In this document: positions 1 through 9,900 of the stretch, one piece after another
Numbering within the stretch: the first letter of the stretch is position 1
Layout of the letters: every line of letters starts with the position of its first letter
Source of the DNA: RFSX01 sp964495785
GTDB lineage: Bacteria > Bacteroidota > Bacteroidia > Chitinophagales > Saprospiraceae
Length of the DNA: 64,000 bases
Assembly (NCBI GenBank): GCA_964495785.1
Contig: CAZBXL010000010.1
Coordinates: 6,209 to 70,208, forward strand
Reading direction: 5' to 3'
The notes under the pieces: generated by a model
Told to the model about the DNA's origin: nothing
What the model saw: the letters and a program-made list of their open reading frames with translations, nothing else
Database searches by the model: none
Made by a program: the position numbers and the translations under genes

Positions 1-657
1 TCTCCCCTGCAAAGCAGTGGATTGCTTCTTAAGTGTCTTAGAAAGTGTCCCTATTACTATTGCCGTAAAGAGCATCAATACAAAAACAAATAAGGTTAAC
101 TTAGCATTGATCGTCAGCATCAATATGATGCTTCCAATGATCACAATTGGCGACTTAAATAATATCTCAATGAATCTTAATATACTCCACTCTACCTCTT
201 GTACATCATTGGTAATACGTGTAATAAGATCACCCTTATTGTGTTCTTGGTTCTGTATGTAATTATAATTGATGTACTGATTATACAACTGACTTCGAAG
301 ATCTCTGACGACGCTTGACCTCACTGGTACCATGAAGTACATCGCTAAGTATCTAAATATATTCTTCAATAAAAATGTAATGACAATTGCAACACATACA
401 AAGACAATTGCCTTATCAGTACCGTAGTCTTCAAGTATGCCTACAAAGTAATATTCTAACCATCCTATTAAATCCCATTTAGAATTAGGAACGGTCACAT
501 TAACAGGAGTACGAGAAAAAAGAACTTGAAAAAATGGAATTATAAGCGGTATAGAAATGACTGTGAATAGAGCCATAAGGATATGGCAAACAATACTGGA
601 ATATACCAGATGACTATAAGGCTTTATATAAGTTAGTAATCGTCGAATGTCCTTCAT
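1..657 (-). CDS. ABC exporter, N-terminal membrane domain (cut by window edge)
   Basis: The reading frame opens with ATG at 657 (MKDIRRLLTYIKPY) and stays open for 219 codons to the left edge, so only the N-terminal part is present. It holds hydrophobic segments near residues 22-45 and 83-105 and a paired one near 150-205. Between them lies a QLYNQYINYNYIQNQEHNKG stretch followed by GDLITRITNDVQEVEW, typical of the coupling helix region in MsbA/MdlB-type half-transporters that carry a membrane and an ATPase domain in one chain. The ATPase half must lie outside the window, so the substrate (lipid, peptide or drug) cannot be told. It follows accC by 81 bases on the same strand and may be co-transcribed. 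The family call is firm; function is inferred from family only. Confidence 0.8.
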   Translation of the reverse strand, partial: MKDIRRLLTYIKPYSHLVYSSIVCHILMALFTVISIPLIIPFFQVLFSRTPVNVTVPNSKWDLIGWLEYYFVGILEDYGTDKAIVFVCVAIVITFLLKNIFRYLAMYFMVPVRSSVVRDLRSQLYNQYINYNYIQNQEHNKGDLITRITNDVQEVEWSILRFIEILFKSPIVIIGSIILMLTINAKLTLFVFVLMLFTAIVIGTLSKTLKKQSTALQGR

Positions 658-738
658 GCAGCGGCATTATAGCCTAAACAATTAAAACGTAATTTAAAAG
701 GAACATATTTTAACACAGAAAACTGAAGTACCCTATAC

Positions 739-2082
739 TTAAATGGGCTTCATCTCAAACGTATCCATAAACTGTGTGGTCACACTACCCGCTTTAAACT
801 CTTCATTTTGCATTAATTGCAGATGGAATGGGACAGTTGTCTTAATACCTTCTACTATAAATTCGCTGAGAGCCCTCTGCATCTTAAGAATACATTCTTC
901 TCTTGTGACTGCTGTACAAATTAATTTTGCGATCATAGAGTCATAATACGGAGGTACCGTATAGCCGGCAAATACATGTGTATCTACCCTGACTCCATGT
1001 CCCTTAGGACTGTGAAATGAACTTATATGACCAGCATTAGGTCTGAAGTCGTGCATCGGATCTTCAGCATTGATTCTACATTCAATACTATGCATCATAG
1101 GATAGTAATTTTTTCCTTCGAGCTTTTCTCCTGCAGCAACTTTAATTTGTTCTTTTATGAGGTCTCTTCCTATGACTTCTTCCGTGACTGTATGTTCTAC
1201 TTGGATACGAGTATTCATCTCCATAAAGTAGAACTTTTTATATTTATCTACTAAGAACTCTACTGTACCTACACCTTCATAATTGATAGACTTTGCAGCT
1301 TTTATTGCCGCCTTACCCATCTTATCTCTTAGTTTCTTATCGAGAAATGGAGAAGGCGATTCTTCTACAAGCTTCTGGTGTCTTCTCTGTATAGAACAAT
1401 CTCTTTCTGATAGATGTATCACATTTCCATACTGATCACCGATGACTTGTATCTCTATGTGTCGAGGCTCTTCTATAAACTTCTCTAAGTACATCGTGGC
1501 ATTACCAAAAGATGCTCCTGCTTCTTGTTGAGCTTTATTGAGTTGCTCTTCGAATTCTTCCTCAGAGTTAACGATTCTCATACCTTTACCACCACCTCCT
1601 GCAGTAGCTTTGAGCATAATAGGATAGCCTACTTCAGCCGCTATCTTCAGACCTTCTTTTACGGTTTTGACCTCACCATCTGACCCTGGAACGACAGGAA
1701 CTTTAGCCTTGATCATAGTGTCTTTTGCTGTTATCTTATCTCCCATCGACTTGATCATCTTTGCCGTAGGACCAATAAACTTTATCCCATATTCTTGACA
1801 TACTTCAGCAAAATCTGCGTTCTCTGCTAAGAATCCATATCCAGGATGCACAGCGTCTGCATTGGTGATCTCTACAGCGGCCATAATCTTACTCACACTG
1901 AGATAAGATTCACTGCTACTTGGTGGACCGATACAGACGGCTTCGTCTGCAAACCTAACATGCAAGCTTTCTTTATCTGCGGTAGAATACACAGCCACCG
2001 TTCTGATGCCCATTTCTTTACATGTTCTTATGACACGTAAGGCTATTTCTCCTCTATTTGCTATAAGTATCTTCTTAAACAT
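739..2082 (-). CDS. accC: Biotin carboxylase subunit of acetyl-CoA carboxylase
   Basis: This subunit carboxylates the biotin carried by AccB, using ATP and bicarbonate, in the first committed step of fatty acid synthesis in the cytoplasm. The 447-residue length matches the family. Visible signatures are the N-terminal ILIANRGEIALRVIRTCKE, the glycine-rich ATP-grasp loop KATAGGGGKGMRIV, and the active-site segment MEMNTRIQVEHTVTEE. The ATG start at 2082 places the conserved N-terminus at residue 1. It lies 45 bases downstream of accB on the same strand, and the order fabH-efp-accB-accC suggests one operon. The carboxyltransferase subunits are not in the window. Confidence 0.97.
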   Translation of the reverse strand: MFKKILIANRGEIALRVIRTCKEMGIRTVAVYSTADKESLHVRFADEAVCIGPPSSSESYLSVSKIMAAVEITNADAVHPGYGFLAENADFAEVCQEYGIKFIGPTAKMIKSMGDKITAKDTMIKAKVPVVPGSDGEVKTVKEGLKIAAEVGYPIMLKATAGGGGKGMRIVNSEEEFEEQLNKAQQEAGASFGNATMYLEKFIEEPRHIEIQVIGDQYGNVIHLSERDCSIQRRHQKLVEESPSPFLDKKLRDKMGKAAIKAAKSINYEGVGTVEFLVDKYKKFYFMEMNTRIQVEHTVTEEVIGRDLIKEQIKVAAGEKLEGKNYYPMMHSIECRINAEDPMHDFRPNAGHISSFHSPKGHGVRVDTHVFAGYTVPPYYDSMIAKLICTAVTREECILKMQRALSEFIVEGIKTTVPFHLQLMQNEEFKAGSVTTQFMDTFEMKPI

Positions 2083-2127
2083 TATTATTCATTAAGGTTG
2101 GCAATTGAAAAAGGTAGAACTGGTTAT

Positions 2128-2631
2128 TTAACCATTAGGATCTACCAAGAATAAGACTTGATCGTATTCTACAGGACTTGCGTCATCAATTAATACTTTG
2201 ACGATCTTACCCGAGACTTCACTTTCTATTTCATTAAACAACTTCATCGCCTCGACTATACATACGACTGAGCCTTCACTTATCGTATCGCCTACTGATA
2301 CGAATGCTGGCTTATCTGGACCTGAAGACCTATAGAATGTCCCTACTATAGGTGACTTAACTTCTAAAAGGTTCTGAGTAGATTCAGCTGGTGCAGCTGC
2401 AGGTGCAGGTGTTTCTGCTGCTGCCTTATTGGGCTCAGGGGAGGCAGGAGCAGCTGCTGCCACATTTTGAGGCATCATTACTGGTTGCATCAAAGATTTC
2501 TGTGGTGCCATGCCTTTAGAGTAATTCTTATTTCTAATAATTATCTCAAAGTCTCCCTCTTTAACTTTTATTTCATTGAGTTCTGAGTCTGATACTAACT
2601 TAATTAGGTCTCGTATTTCTTTAAAATTCAT
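2128..2631 (-). CDS. accB: Biotin carboxyl carrier protein of acetyl-CoA carboxylase
   Basis: The 167-residue protein carries biotin between the biotin carboxylase and carboxyltransferase active sites. The C-terminal half is a biotinyl domain with the modification motif EAMKLFNEIE, whose lysine receives biotin. Before it is an alanine/proline-rich flexible linker (about residues 55-85), as in E. coli AccB. The N-terminal region (MNFKEIRDLIKLVSDSEL) matches the usual dimerisation part. ATG start at 2631. It lies 65 bases downstream of efp and 45 bases upstream of accC, a common Bacteroidota arrangement. Confidence 0.96.
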   Translation of the reverse strand: MNFKEIRDLIKLVSDSELNEIKVKEGDFEIIIRNKNYSKGMAPQKSLMQPVMMPQNVAAAAPASPEPNKAAAETPAPAAAPAESTQNLLEVKSPIVGTFYRSSGPDKPAFVSVGDTISEGSVVCIVEAMKLFNEIESEVSGKIVKVLIDDASPVEYDQVLFLVDPNG

Positions 2632-2696
2632 TTTGTTAGTTAGTTTTTAAATACAGGAATTAATTGAAGGTAATAATATTATTTTTTACCTCAAGT

Positions 2697-3263
2697 TTAA
2701 TCTTTTACACGCTCCATATAAGATCTGGTCTTCGTGTCTATTTTGATTTTATCGCCCTCATTGATAAATATTGGGACCTTGATTTCTGCACCTGTCTCTA
2801 CAGTAGCAGGCTTTGAGGCATTGGTCGCCGTATCACCTTTGAGACCAGGCTCTGTGTAAGTAATTTCGAGTGTAAGATATTGTGGTAAATCGATAGTCAG
2901 CGGACGCTCTTCTTGAGCATGAAATAAAATCTCAACCATCTCACCATCTTTGAGAAGATCTCCATTTTCGATCATTTTTCCTTCGATCATTACTTGATCA
3001 TAAGTTTCTGTATTCATAAAATGAAAGTCCTCAGCTTCCTTGTATAAGAATTGATATTTTCTTCTCTCAACTCTTACAACTTCAATTTTATGACCCGAAG
3101 GAAATGTATTATCCAGTACTTTCCCGTTGGTAAGTGACTTAAGCTTTGTTCTTACGAAAGCTGGTCCTTTACCCGGTTTAACGTGAAGAAATTCCACAAC
3201 CTTGTATATATCATGATTATAGACCATACATAGTCCATTCTTTATGTCTGAAGTAGTTGCCAT
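2697..3263 (-). CDS. efp: Elongation factor P
   Basis: EF-P binds the ribosome between the P and E sites and relieves stalling at polyproline stretches. The length of 188 residues and the KOW-like N-terminal domain followed by two OB-fold domains fit the family. The tip loop reads VKPGKGPAFVRTK, with Lys32 at the position that is modified in many bacteria; no EpmA/EpmB-like modification genes are in the window. The C-terminal motif GDKIKIDTKTRSYMERV is typical. ATG start at 3263. It sits 60 bases downstream of fabH on the same strand. Confidence 0.97.
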   Translation of the reverse strand: MATTSDIKNGLCMVYNHDIYKVVEFLHVKPGKGPAFVRTKLKSLTNGKVLDNTFPSGHKIEVVRVERRKYQFLYKEAEDFHFMNTETYDQVMIEGKMIENGDLLKDGEMVEILFHAQEERPLTIDLPQYLTLEITYTEPGLKGDTATNASKPATVETGAEIKVPIFINEGDKIKIDTKTRSYMERVKD

Positions 3264-3323
3264 ATTAGTCGGATTTTTATTGTCTTGTTTATTTATTGCA
3301 AAATTAAAAATATACCACTCTTT

Positions 3324-4313
3324 TTAATAAGCCCACTCTATAAGGACTGCTCCCCAAGTAAACCCACCGCCGAAAGCAGTCAACACTATTTTATCTCCTT
3401 TTTTAAATATATGTTCGAAATCGCTAAGGCATAATGGTATGGTACCGGCTGTTGTGTTACCATAATTCTCGATATTGACCAATACTTTATCATGAGGAAA
3501 ACCAATGAAGTCAGCAACTCCATACAATATTCTTTTGTTAGCCTGATGAGGAATAAGGTATGCTATATCTTCATGAGACAAGTTATTTCTATCTAATAAT
3601 TCTGTTATACTTTCACTCATGCCTTTGATAGCAGATTTAAATACAACCCTTCCTTCTTGATATACAAAATGTTCTTGGGCCTGCACTGATTCTACTGTAG
3701 CGGGCTTCATAGAGCCTCCTGCTTTCATATGGAGAAACTCAGCCCCTGCCCCATCTCCTCTCAATACAGCATCCTGTAGACCATGACCTTCTTGACTCGG
3801 CTCTAACAGCACGACGCCACCTCCATCACCAAAAAGTATACATGTAGTTCTATCTTCATAATTAAGTATAGAAGACATCTGGTCAGCTCCTACGACAAGA
3901 ATCTTCTTATACATTCCTGTCTCTATGAACTTAGCTGCTGTGACTATAGAAAATATAAAACCAGAACAAGCTGCATTGATATCATAACCGAATGCATTAA
4001 CAGCACCTATCTTATGAGCTACAATATTAGCTGTATCAGGGAAGGGAAAGTCAGCGGTTACCGTAGCGACGATAATCATATCAATCTCCTCTACCTTGAG
4101 TCCGGTCTTTTTTATTAATTTATTAATGGCTCCTACCGCCAGATCACTTGTCGCTTTATCTGGGTCTCTTTCAATATGTCTTTGCTTAATTCCGGTACGA
4201 GACTCGATCCATTCGTCAGAAGTCTCTACCATTTTCTCCATATCCTTATTGGTTATTATCTCTTCTGGAACATAACCAGCAACACCCGTAATAACTGCTT
4301 TTGTAGATTGCAT
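3324..4313 (-). CDS. fabH: 3-oxoacyl-ACP synthase III (KAS III)
   Basis: FabH condenses acetyl-CoA with malonyl-ACP to start fatty acid chains. I chose the ATG at 4313, giving 329 residues (MQSTKAVITGVAGYVPEEII), because this puts the conserved N-terminus at the start and matches the usual length of about 330. The frame is open further upstream to 4388 from a non-ATG codon, but the extra residues look like untranslated leader. The catalytic triad is visible as Cys in NAACSGF (about residue 116), His in PHQANKRI and Asn in ENYGNTTAGTIP. It is the first gene of the fabH-efp-accB-accC group. plsX and rpmF, often found upstream in other bacteria, are absent here. Confidence 0.95.
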   Translation of the reverse strand: MQSTKAVITGVAGYVPEEIITNKDMEKMVETSDEWIESRTGIKQRHIERDPDKATSDLAVGAINKLIKKTGLKVEEIDMIIVATVTADFPFPDTANIVAHKIGAVNAFGYDINAACSGFIFSIVTAAKFIETGMYKKILVVGADQMSSILNYEDRTTCILFGDGGGVVLLEPSQEGHGLQDAVLRGDGAGAEFLHMKAGGSMKPATVESVQAQEHFVYQEGRVVFKSAIKGMSESITELLDRNNLSHEDIAYLIPHQANKRILYGVADFIGFPHDKVLVNIENYGNTTAGTIPLCLSDFEHIFKKGDKIVLTAFGGGFTWGAVLIEWAY

Positions 4314-4598
4314 ATATATCTTAAATTCTAAGCCTCCAAAGTAACAAAATATTAGATAGAGCTCAGCATAAATGTACTTATATGGCAAGAAACAACGTCA
4401 GCCCAGCTGTATCAAAAATAAATATTAATAATTTTTATTAAATATAAGATATTGTAAATCAATTATTTACACATTTAAAATACCGAGAATTTCACTCAAT
4501 CAACTTACAATTCTTCTCTGATCTTACATATTGGAATAGCTTTTGCAAATAGTAAAATACAGTTAATCAATAATTTACAAATAGCAAAAATTATTAAT

Positions 4599-5384
4599 AT
4601 GTATAATTTTCTCAAAATCCTAATGATCTTAGTGATGCCGCTTGGTACAGTCAATGCATTGCTAACAGATGACGCGACAAGTCCTGTCAATAATGTCAAA
4701 TTCTACGCTGGCAGCTTTGAAAGTGCTAAGACGAAAGCCAATCTTGATGGCAAGTTATTCTTTGTAGAATTCTATGCAGACTGGTGCACACCATGTAAAT
4801 GGATGGATAAGACAACTTTCAGAGATGAGACTGTCGTTACACTACTAAACGATAATTATGTACCTCTCAAAATGGATATAGAATCTGTAGAAGGAAGTAA
4901 TCTCAAGCAGCAATATGAAGTCAGAATGCTCCCTACTATACTCATATTCAATTCTCAAGGTAGAATGGTAGACAGAGTAGAGAAAACCTTAAGCTCTGAG
5001 ACTATGACCAGTCTATTGACTTTTCATAATAATCCTGACAATAGAGTGAGCTCTTATGTTGTACCTAATTCAAGTCCTGCATCTGCGCCTACTAACTCAA
5101 CGGGTCCAGGATTAGAACATCTATATAGCCAATACAAAATGGCAGAAAAGTTCAGAACAAATTACAAACTACAAGTCGGTAATCACATGGACTATGCTGT
5201 TGCATTTGAGCAAGTAGAAAAATTAAGAGGACAATTTATAGAACCTATCATAGTCATGAATGATTATGTAAATAATAAAACACAGTATAAAGTACTACTC
5301 GGAGAATTTAAGACTATAGCTGAAGCAGAAAGTTTCAGAAAGATATTAGACAAAGATTTCAAGATAGATTCTATCGTATACTGA
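4599..5384 (+). CDS. Exported thioredoxin-like protein with C-terminal SPOR-like domain
   Basis: The 261-residue protein starts with a signal peptide (MYNFLKILMILVMPLGTVNA), so it should act outside the cytoplasm. Residues about 35-145 form a thioredoxin fold with a WCTPCKW active site (Cys63, Cys66) followed by the usual strand motif LPTILIFNSQG. Residues about 190-261 (start YKLQVGNHMDYAVAFEQVEK) resemble a SPOR domain, which in other proteins binds denuded glycan strands at division sites. A proline/serine-rich linker joins the two. The role could be redox control of envelope proteins near the septum, but that is inference. It is transcribed divergently from fabH with a 285-base gap holding AT-rich sequence only, and precedes hutI by 43 bases. 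Confidence 0.8.
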   Translation: MYNFLKILMILVMPLGTVNALLTDDATSPVNNVKFYAGSFESAKTKANLDGKLFFVEFYADWCTPCKWMDKTTFRDETVVTLLNDNYVPLKMDIESVEGSNLKQQYEVRMLPTILIFNSQGRMVDRVEKTLSSETMTSLLTFHNNPDNRVSSYVVPNSSPASAPTNSTGPGLEHLYSQYKMAEKFRTNYKLQVGNHMDYAVAFEQVEKLRGQFIEPIIVMNDYVNNKTQYKVLLGEFKTIAEAESFRKILDKDFKIDSIVY

Positions 5385-5427
5385 TATAAGAAATACTGAG
5401 AATTTTAATTTTATTAGAACCTAACGT

Positions 5428-6690
5428 ATGCCTCATTCCAAAAACATTTTAATATCTAATATTAAAACTGTCGTAGGCGTAATGACGGAGCCTTACTCTC
5501 TAAAAAAGGGTAAGGCTCAGTCTATTGTAGACACCTTAGACGATGCTTACATCCTCATAGAAAATGGATTAATCAAAGACTATGGTCCAATGCAAAATGT
5601 CCCTCAACCTACTGACTGTCAGATAATTGACGCTAAAGATAGATATGTCTGCCCTACTTGGTGTGATTCCCATTCTCACCTTGTATTTGCAGGGAGTAGA
5701 GAACAAGAATTTGTTTCCAGACTCAAAGGCAAATCATATCAGCAGATATCAGAAGAAGGTGGTGGAATACTTAATTCTGCAATCAAATTACAGAACACCT
5801 CAGAAGATGATCTGTATGAATCTGCTTCTACCCGACTCCGACAAGTTATCTCTACGGGTACAGGAGCAATAGAAATAAAAAGCGGATATGGCCTGACAAC
5901 TGATAGCGAACTCAAAATGCTAAGAGTGATCAAAAGGCTAAATGAAAATTTTTCCGTAACTATAAAAGCGAGTTTTCTGGGAGCACACGCAATTCCTATA
6001 GAATATAAAAACAATAGACAAGAATATATAGACTTAATCATCAATGAGATGCTACCCCAAGTCGCAGAACAAGGTCTCGCAGAATACTGTGATGTATTTT
6101 GCGACAAGGGATTCTATACAGTCCAAGAAACAGATCAAATTCTAACTGCTGCCCATAGATATGGCTTAAAGCCAAAAATCCATGCTAATGAATTGGCTAA
6201 TTCGGGAGGTGTTCAGATTGGCATTAAGCATAATGCCATATCTGTGGACCACTTAGAAGAAATAGAGGAAGAAGAGATCAGATTATTGTCCCAGTCTGCT
6301 ACGATCCCTACTCTACTACCGTCATGTTCATTTTTTCTAAATATTCCCTATGGTCCAGCTCGTCGTCTTATAGATGCTGGAGCTGGAGTTTGTCTTGCAA
6401 CTGATTATAATCCGGGTACATCGCCTTCTGGCAATGTGCCATTCTTGATGTCATTAGGATCTCTAAAGATGAAGATGCTACCTAATGAGACATTCAATGC
6501 TGTCACCATTAATGGAGCTTGTGCTATGGAGTTACAAGATACTCTCGGTAGTATAAGCAAAGGCAAAAAAGCTAACCTTATCATCACGCAACAAATTCCA
6601 AGTTTTGAGTATATAACTTATAGTTTTGGTCGGAGTGTTGTCTATAAGGTATTATTAGAGGGAAAAGAGGTCTATACTCAAGCAACATAA
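5428..6690 (+). CDS. hutI: Imidazolonepropionase (histidine degradation)
   Basis: HutI hydrolyses 4-imidazolone-5-propanoate to N-formimidoyl-L-glutamate in histidine catabolism. The 420-residue length and amidohydrolase fold agree with the family. Metal-binding signatures visible are CDSHSHLVFAGSRE (HxH), a His in KPKIHANELANSGG, a His in SVDHLEEIEEEE and an Asp in CLATDYNPGTSPSGN. ATG start at 5428. No hutU, hutH or hutG is in the window, so the pathway must be completed elsewhere. It is 43 bases after the thioredoxin-SPOR gene, so co-transcription is possible without an obvious functional link. Confidence 0.95.
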   Translation: MPHSKNILISNIKTVVGVMTEPYSLKKGKAQSIVDTLDDAYILIENGLIKDYGPMQNVPQPTDCQIIDAKDRYVCPTWCDSHSHLVFAGSREQEFVSRLKGKSYQQISEEGGGILNSAIKLQNTSEDDLYESASTRLRQVISTGTGAIEIKSGYGLTTDSELKMLRVIKRLNENFSVTIKASFLGAHAIPIEYKNNRQEYIDLIINEMLPQVAEQGLAEYCDVFCDKGFYTVQETDQILTAAHRYGLKPKIHANELANSGGVQIGIKHNAISVDHLEEIEEEEIRLLSQSATIPTLLPSCSFFLNIPYGPARRLIDAGAGVCLATDYNPGTSPSGNVPFLMSLGSLKMKMLPNETFNAVTINGACAMELQDTLGSISKGKKANLIITQQIPSFEYITYSFGRSVVYKVLLEGKEVYTQAT

Positions 6691-6988
6691 GGTATAATCA
6701 GGGTATCCCATTATTAAGAAAACAGGTATTACAACAATCTTTGTCCTAACATGAGTTTGAGATGATAAAGAAGCAATCATATTATACTTTTCGATTATAT
6801 TTGTGGCTGATTTATAGGATATAAGATTGCATCCTGAGACATTACGTCGATTCTCGTCGTAATATCATAATAATAGTTCTTTTAAGTCAGTTGAATATAA
6901 ATGCTATTCAGCTTCATTTTATTTATAATAATTTGGTTTTCAAGCGCTTAGGCTTTTGTAAAAATCAGTGTAACATAGCAAATCTGTG
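6691..6988 (+). other. Intergenic region upstream of the SprB-repeat gene
   Basis: This 298-base AT-rich stretch contains no credible ORF. It has one imperfect inverted repeat (10-base arms at 6841-6850 and 6854-6863, one mismatch) without a following T-run, so it is not an obvious intrinsic terminator. A TATATTTG at 6796-6803 fits the Bacteroidota -7 consensus TAnnTTTG, but no matching -33 TTTG lies at the usual distance. The long leader of the downstream gene may be regulatory; nothing more can be said. Confidence 0.4.
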
Positions 6989-9900
6989 ATGAAACGATTT
7001 TCCTTCATAATATTTAGTGTTCTCTTTCTTTTCAACAATTCACTTACAGGTCAGACAGGGCCTGAGTGTCAAGCCATCGGAATTACAGAACCCGTAAATT
7101 TTATAACTACGACTGCCCAAGGTGATGTCTTTCCGGGTCAGACATTTTGCTTAGAAATAGGAGTTGAAGATTTTACTAGTGTCATAGGATTTCAATTTAC
7201 ATTTAGTTTTGATCCTACGACTTTACAATTTGTAGATTTTCTCCCTTTCATGGGCTCACTTACAGGTCCACTTGTTCATAATCCTAACTTGGCTGATCAA
7301 GGACTTTTACCTATTCTATGGACAAATGCTAATAGTGAAGGTCAGACTTTGCCAGACGGCATGGGTATAGCTAATATTTGTTTTGAAGTGATAGGAGATC
7401 CAGGTCCTGTGGAAGTATGTGTTTCCAATAATATCCCTGGTGTCACCCCAGTAACTGAAGTCTCTTATCAAATAGACGAAAACACAACCTGCTCTGATAC
7501 ACTTTTATTAATTGATGGTAATGTTGATTGTTCGGTTATTGATGTACAGTGTAGTGACCTAACAATATTTGACTTAGGTGTATGTAATTCTGTTGCTGGA
7601 GGGACAATCACATTCTCAATATGTGGTGGCACACCTCCTTACAATTATAATCTCAATGGATTAGCCCCAGGAACTGCCAATACAACAGATCCAATTANNN
7701 NNNNNNNNNNNNNNNNNNNNNNNNNNNNNNNNNNNNNNNNNNNNNNNNNNNNNNNNNNNNNNNNNNNNNNNNNNNNNNNNNNNNNNNNNNNNNNNNNGAT
7801 ACTGTATTAATAGAAAGAATAGCGAACGGAACTTACACCATCACAGTGGAAGATGCCCAAGGTTGTAGTGTTATGCTAGATATTCCAGTACTCACTCCAG
7901 AACTTATTATTGATTTTGATATAGTGCCTCCCTCATGCGTCGGTGCAAGTGACGGAATGATTACTATAAATGTCTCAGGTGGTGTTCCATTCTCAGGCGG
8001 TCAATATGCATTTGAGAACAATTTGTCAGATTCGTATGTAACCACTATGCCATTCTTAGAAAATAATTACAACGACTTTACTGGAGAATTCCGAATAGAT
8101 ATACAAGATAGCTCAGGCTGTACAAGGCCTCCATTTATTATTTCTGATATTCCTGTCGTCGGTACTATCACATTTAATGTAAGTGATATAGTTGACGTAG
8201 ATTGCAAAGGAGATAGCACTGGTAGTGTCGTAATAACTGATGTTGTCCCTGGTTCTTTTAGTGATAACTTTGTCAATATTCTTGATGAATTTGGAACTCC
8301 TTACCCAAGCGGAATCAGGAACGATTCTTTGATAATTGATTCAAGCTTACCAGCTGGTACATATACTGTGGATATAACGAACATCAGAAATGGATGTAGA
8401 GAAGAAGGCACTTTTACAATTAATGAACCAGCATTAGGTATTGAGTTAACTCCAAGTTCTGTATCGCCTAATTGTGGTATGTCAGACGGAGAAGCAACAG
8501 TTGCCGCCTTTGGTGGTACTCAGCCATATACTTATATGTGGGCTGATGACCCTACGGAGAACTCTAACACATTATCTGGATTAGATGCTGGCACATATAG
8601 TGTAACCGTTATTGACGACTTAGGATGTTCAGATACTTTATCTATCGTGGTCGACCCAGGAGGATTGATTGATATAGATGCTATGTTAGTGACTGGATTA
8701 GGATGTGATAATATGGGTACGGGAGAACTTGCAGTCACCTTAAATACTAGTACTACCCCACCTATCTCATTTACATGGTTTGATGATATGGATATGAGTA
8801 TAGGCATGGGGCAGATGGTCAATGTTACAAGTCCCGGATTATATTATGTAGAAGTTATCACTTCAGATTGTACTGCTCGTGATACTGTTGAGATATTACC
8901 TGGAGGCGGATTCACTTTTGATATCATAACTGAATCTCCAACGTGCCCAACATTCAATAATGGTAGAATTGCATTAGAAAATTTTGCTGGCGGCACGGCA
9001 CCATACGAGTGCAATTGGTCCCCTATCCCATTCGTAGGATGTGATAACCCTAACCTGTCAGAAGGTCTTTATATGGTCACGATTTCTGATGCCGACGGTT
9101 GCGAAGTTGATACCATGATTACCTTAACGAATGAAATAATAGACATCACTTTTACAATTGACGCAGTTAGTCCTGCTTGCCCGGGAGAGATGAGTGGAAG
9201 CATAGAAATATTAGATATTACGGGAGGTCAAGCTCCTTATACTTGTGAATTTGCAGATCCTACGGTGACCTCTTGTAATCCAACTGATTTGCCAGCAGGC
9301 ATATACGACTTTGTGATAATAGACGATAATGGCTGTATGTCCGTTGATACATTTGCAGAAATATTTCCTAACCTAAATTTTATAGACTTCAATGCATCAG
9401 TCACTAATCCAGAGTGTGGTGGCGCATCATTGGGCTCTATTGACATCGTGTCTGGACCTGGTTCTTCTATTACCGTAGCATGGTCAGACCCGACACTTAT
9501 GGGCAATACTCTTACAGATTTAGATCCAGGTGACTATACTGCGACGATAACAGATATGAATAATTGTTCTCTTGATACTACTTTCACATTAATATTTGAG
9601 GATGATAATTTTATACCAGAATTCAATATCAATGTACCTGACTGCCCCAACGGGACAGATGGCAGTATCTCACTTATCAATTGTATAGGCTGTGACTGTA
9701 ACTGGGAAGAACCTACACTGAATATACAGGGTTGTGATCTCGTCTCTTTAAGTCCTGGCCTGTATAGAGTAACAATAACAGATGCATTGGGCTGTCAAGC
9801 AGATTCTACTTTAGACTTAACTGTACCAGATGCCCTTGAAGTTACGGTTACCAATATCATGGATGCGGCATGTTTTCAAGAAGATAGTGGGCAAGCTACT

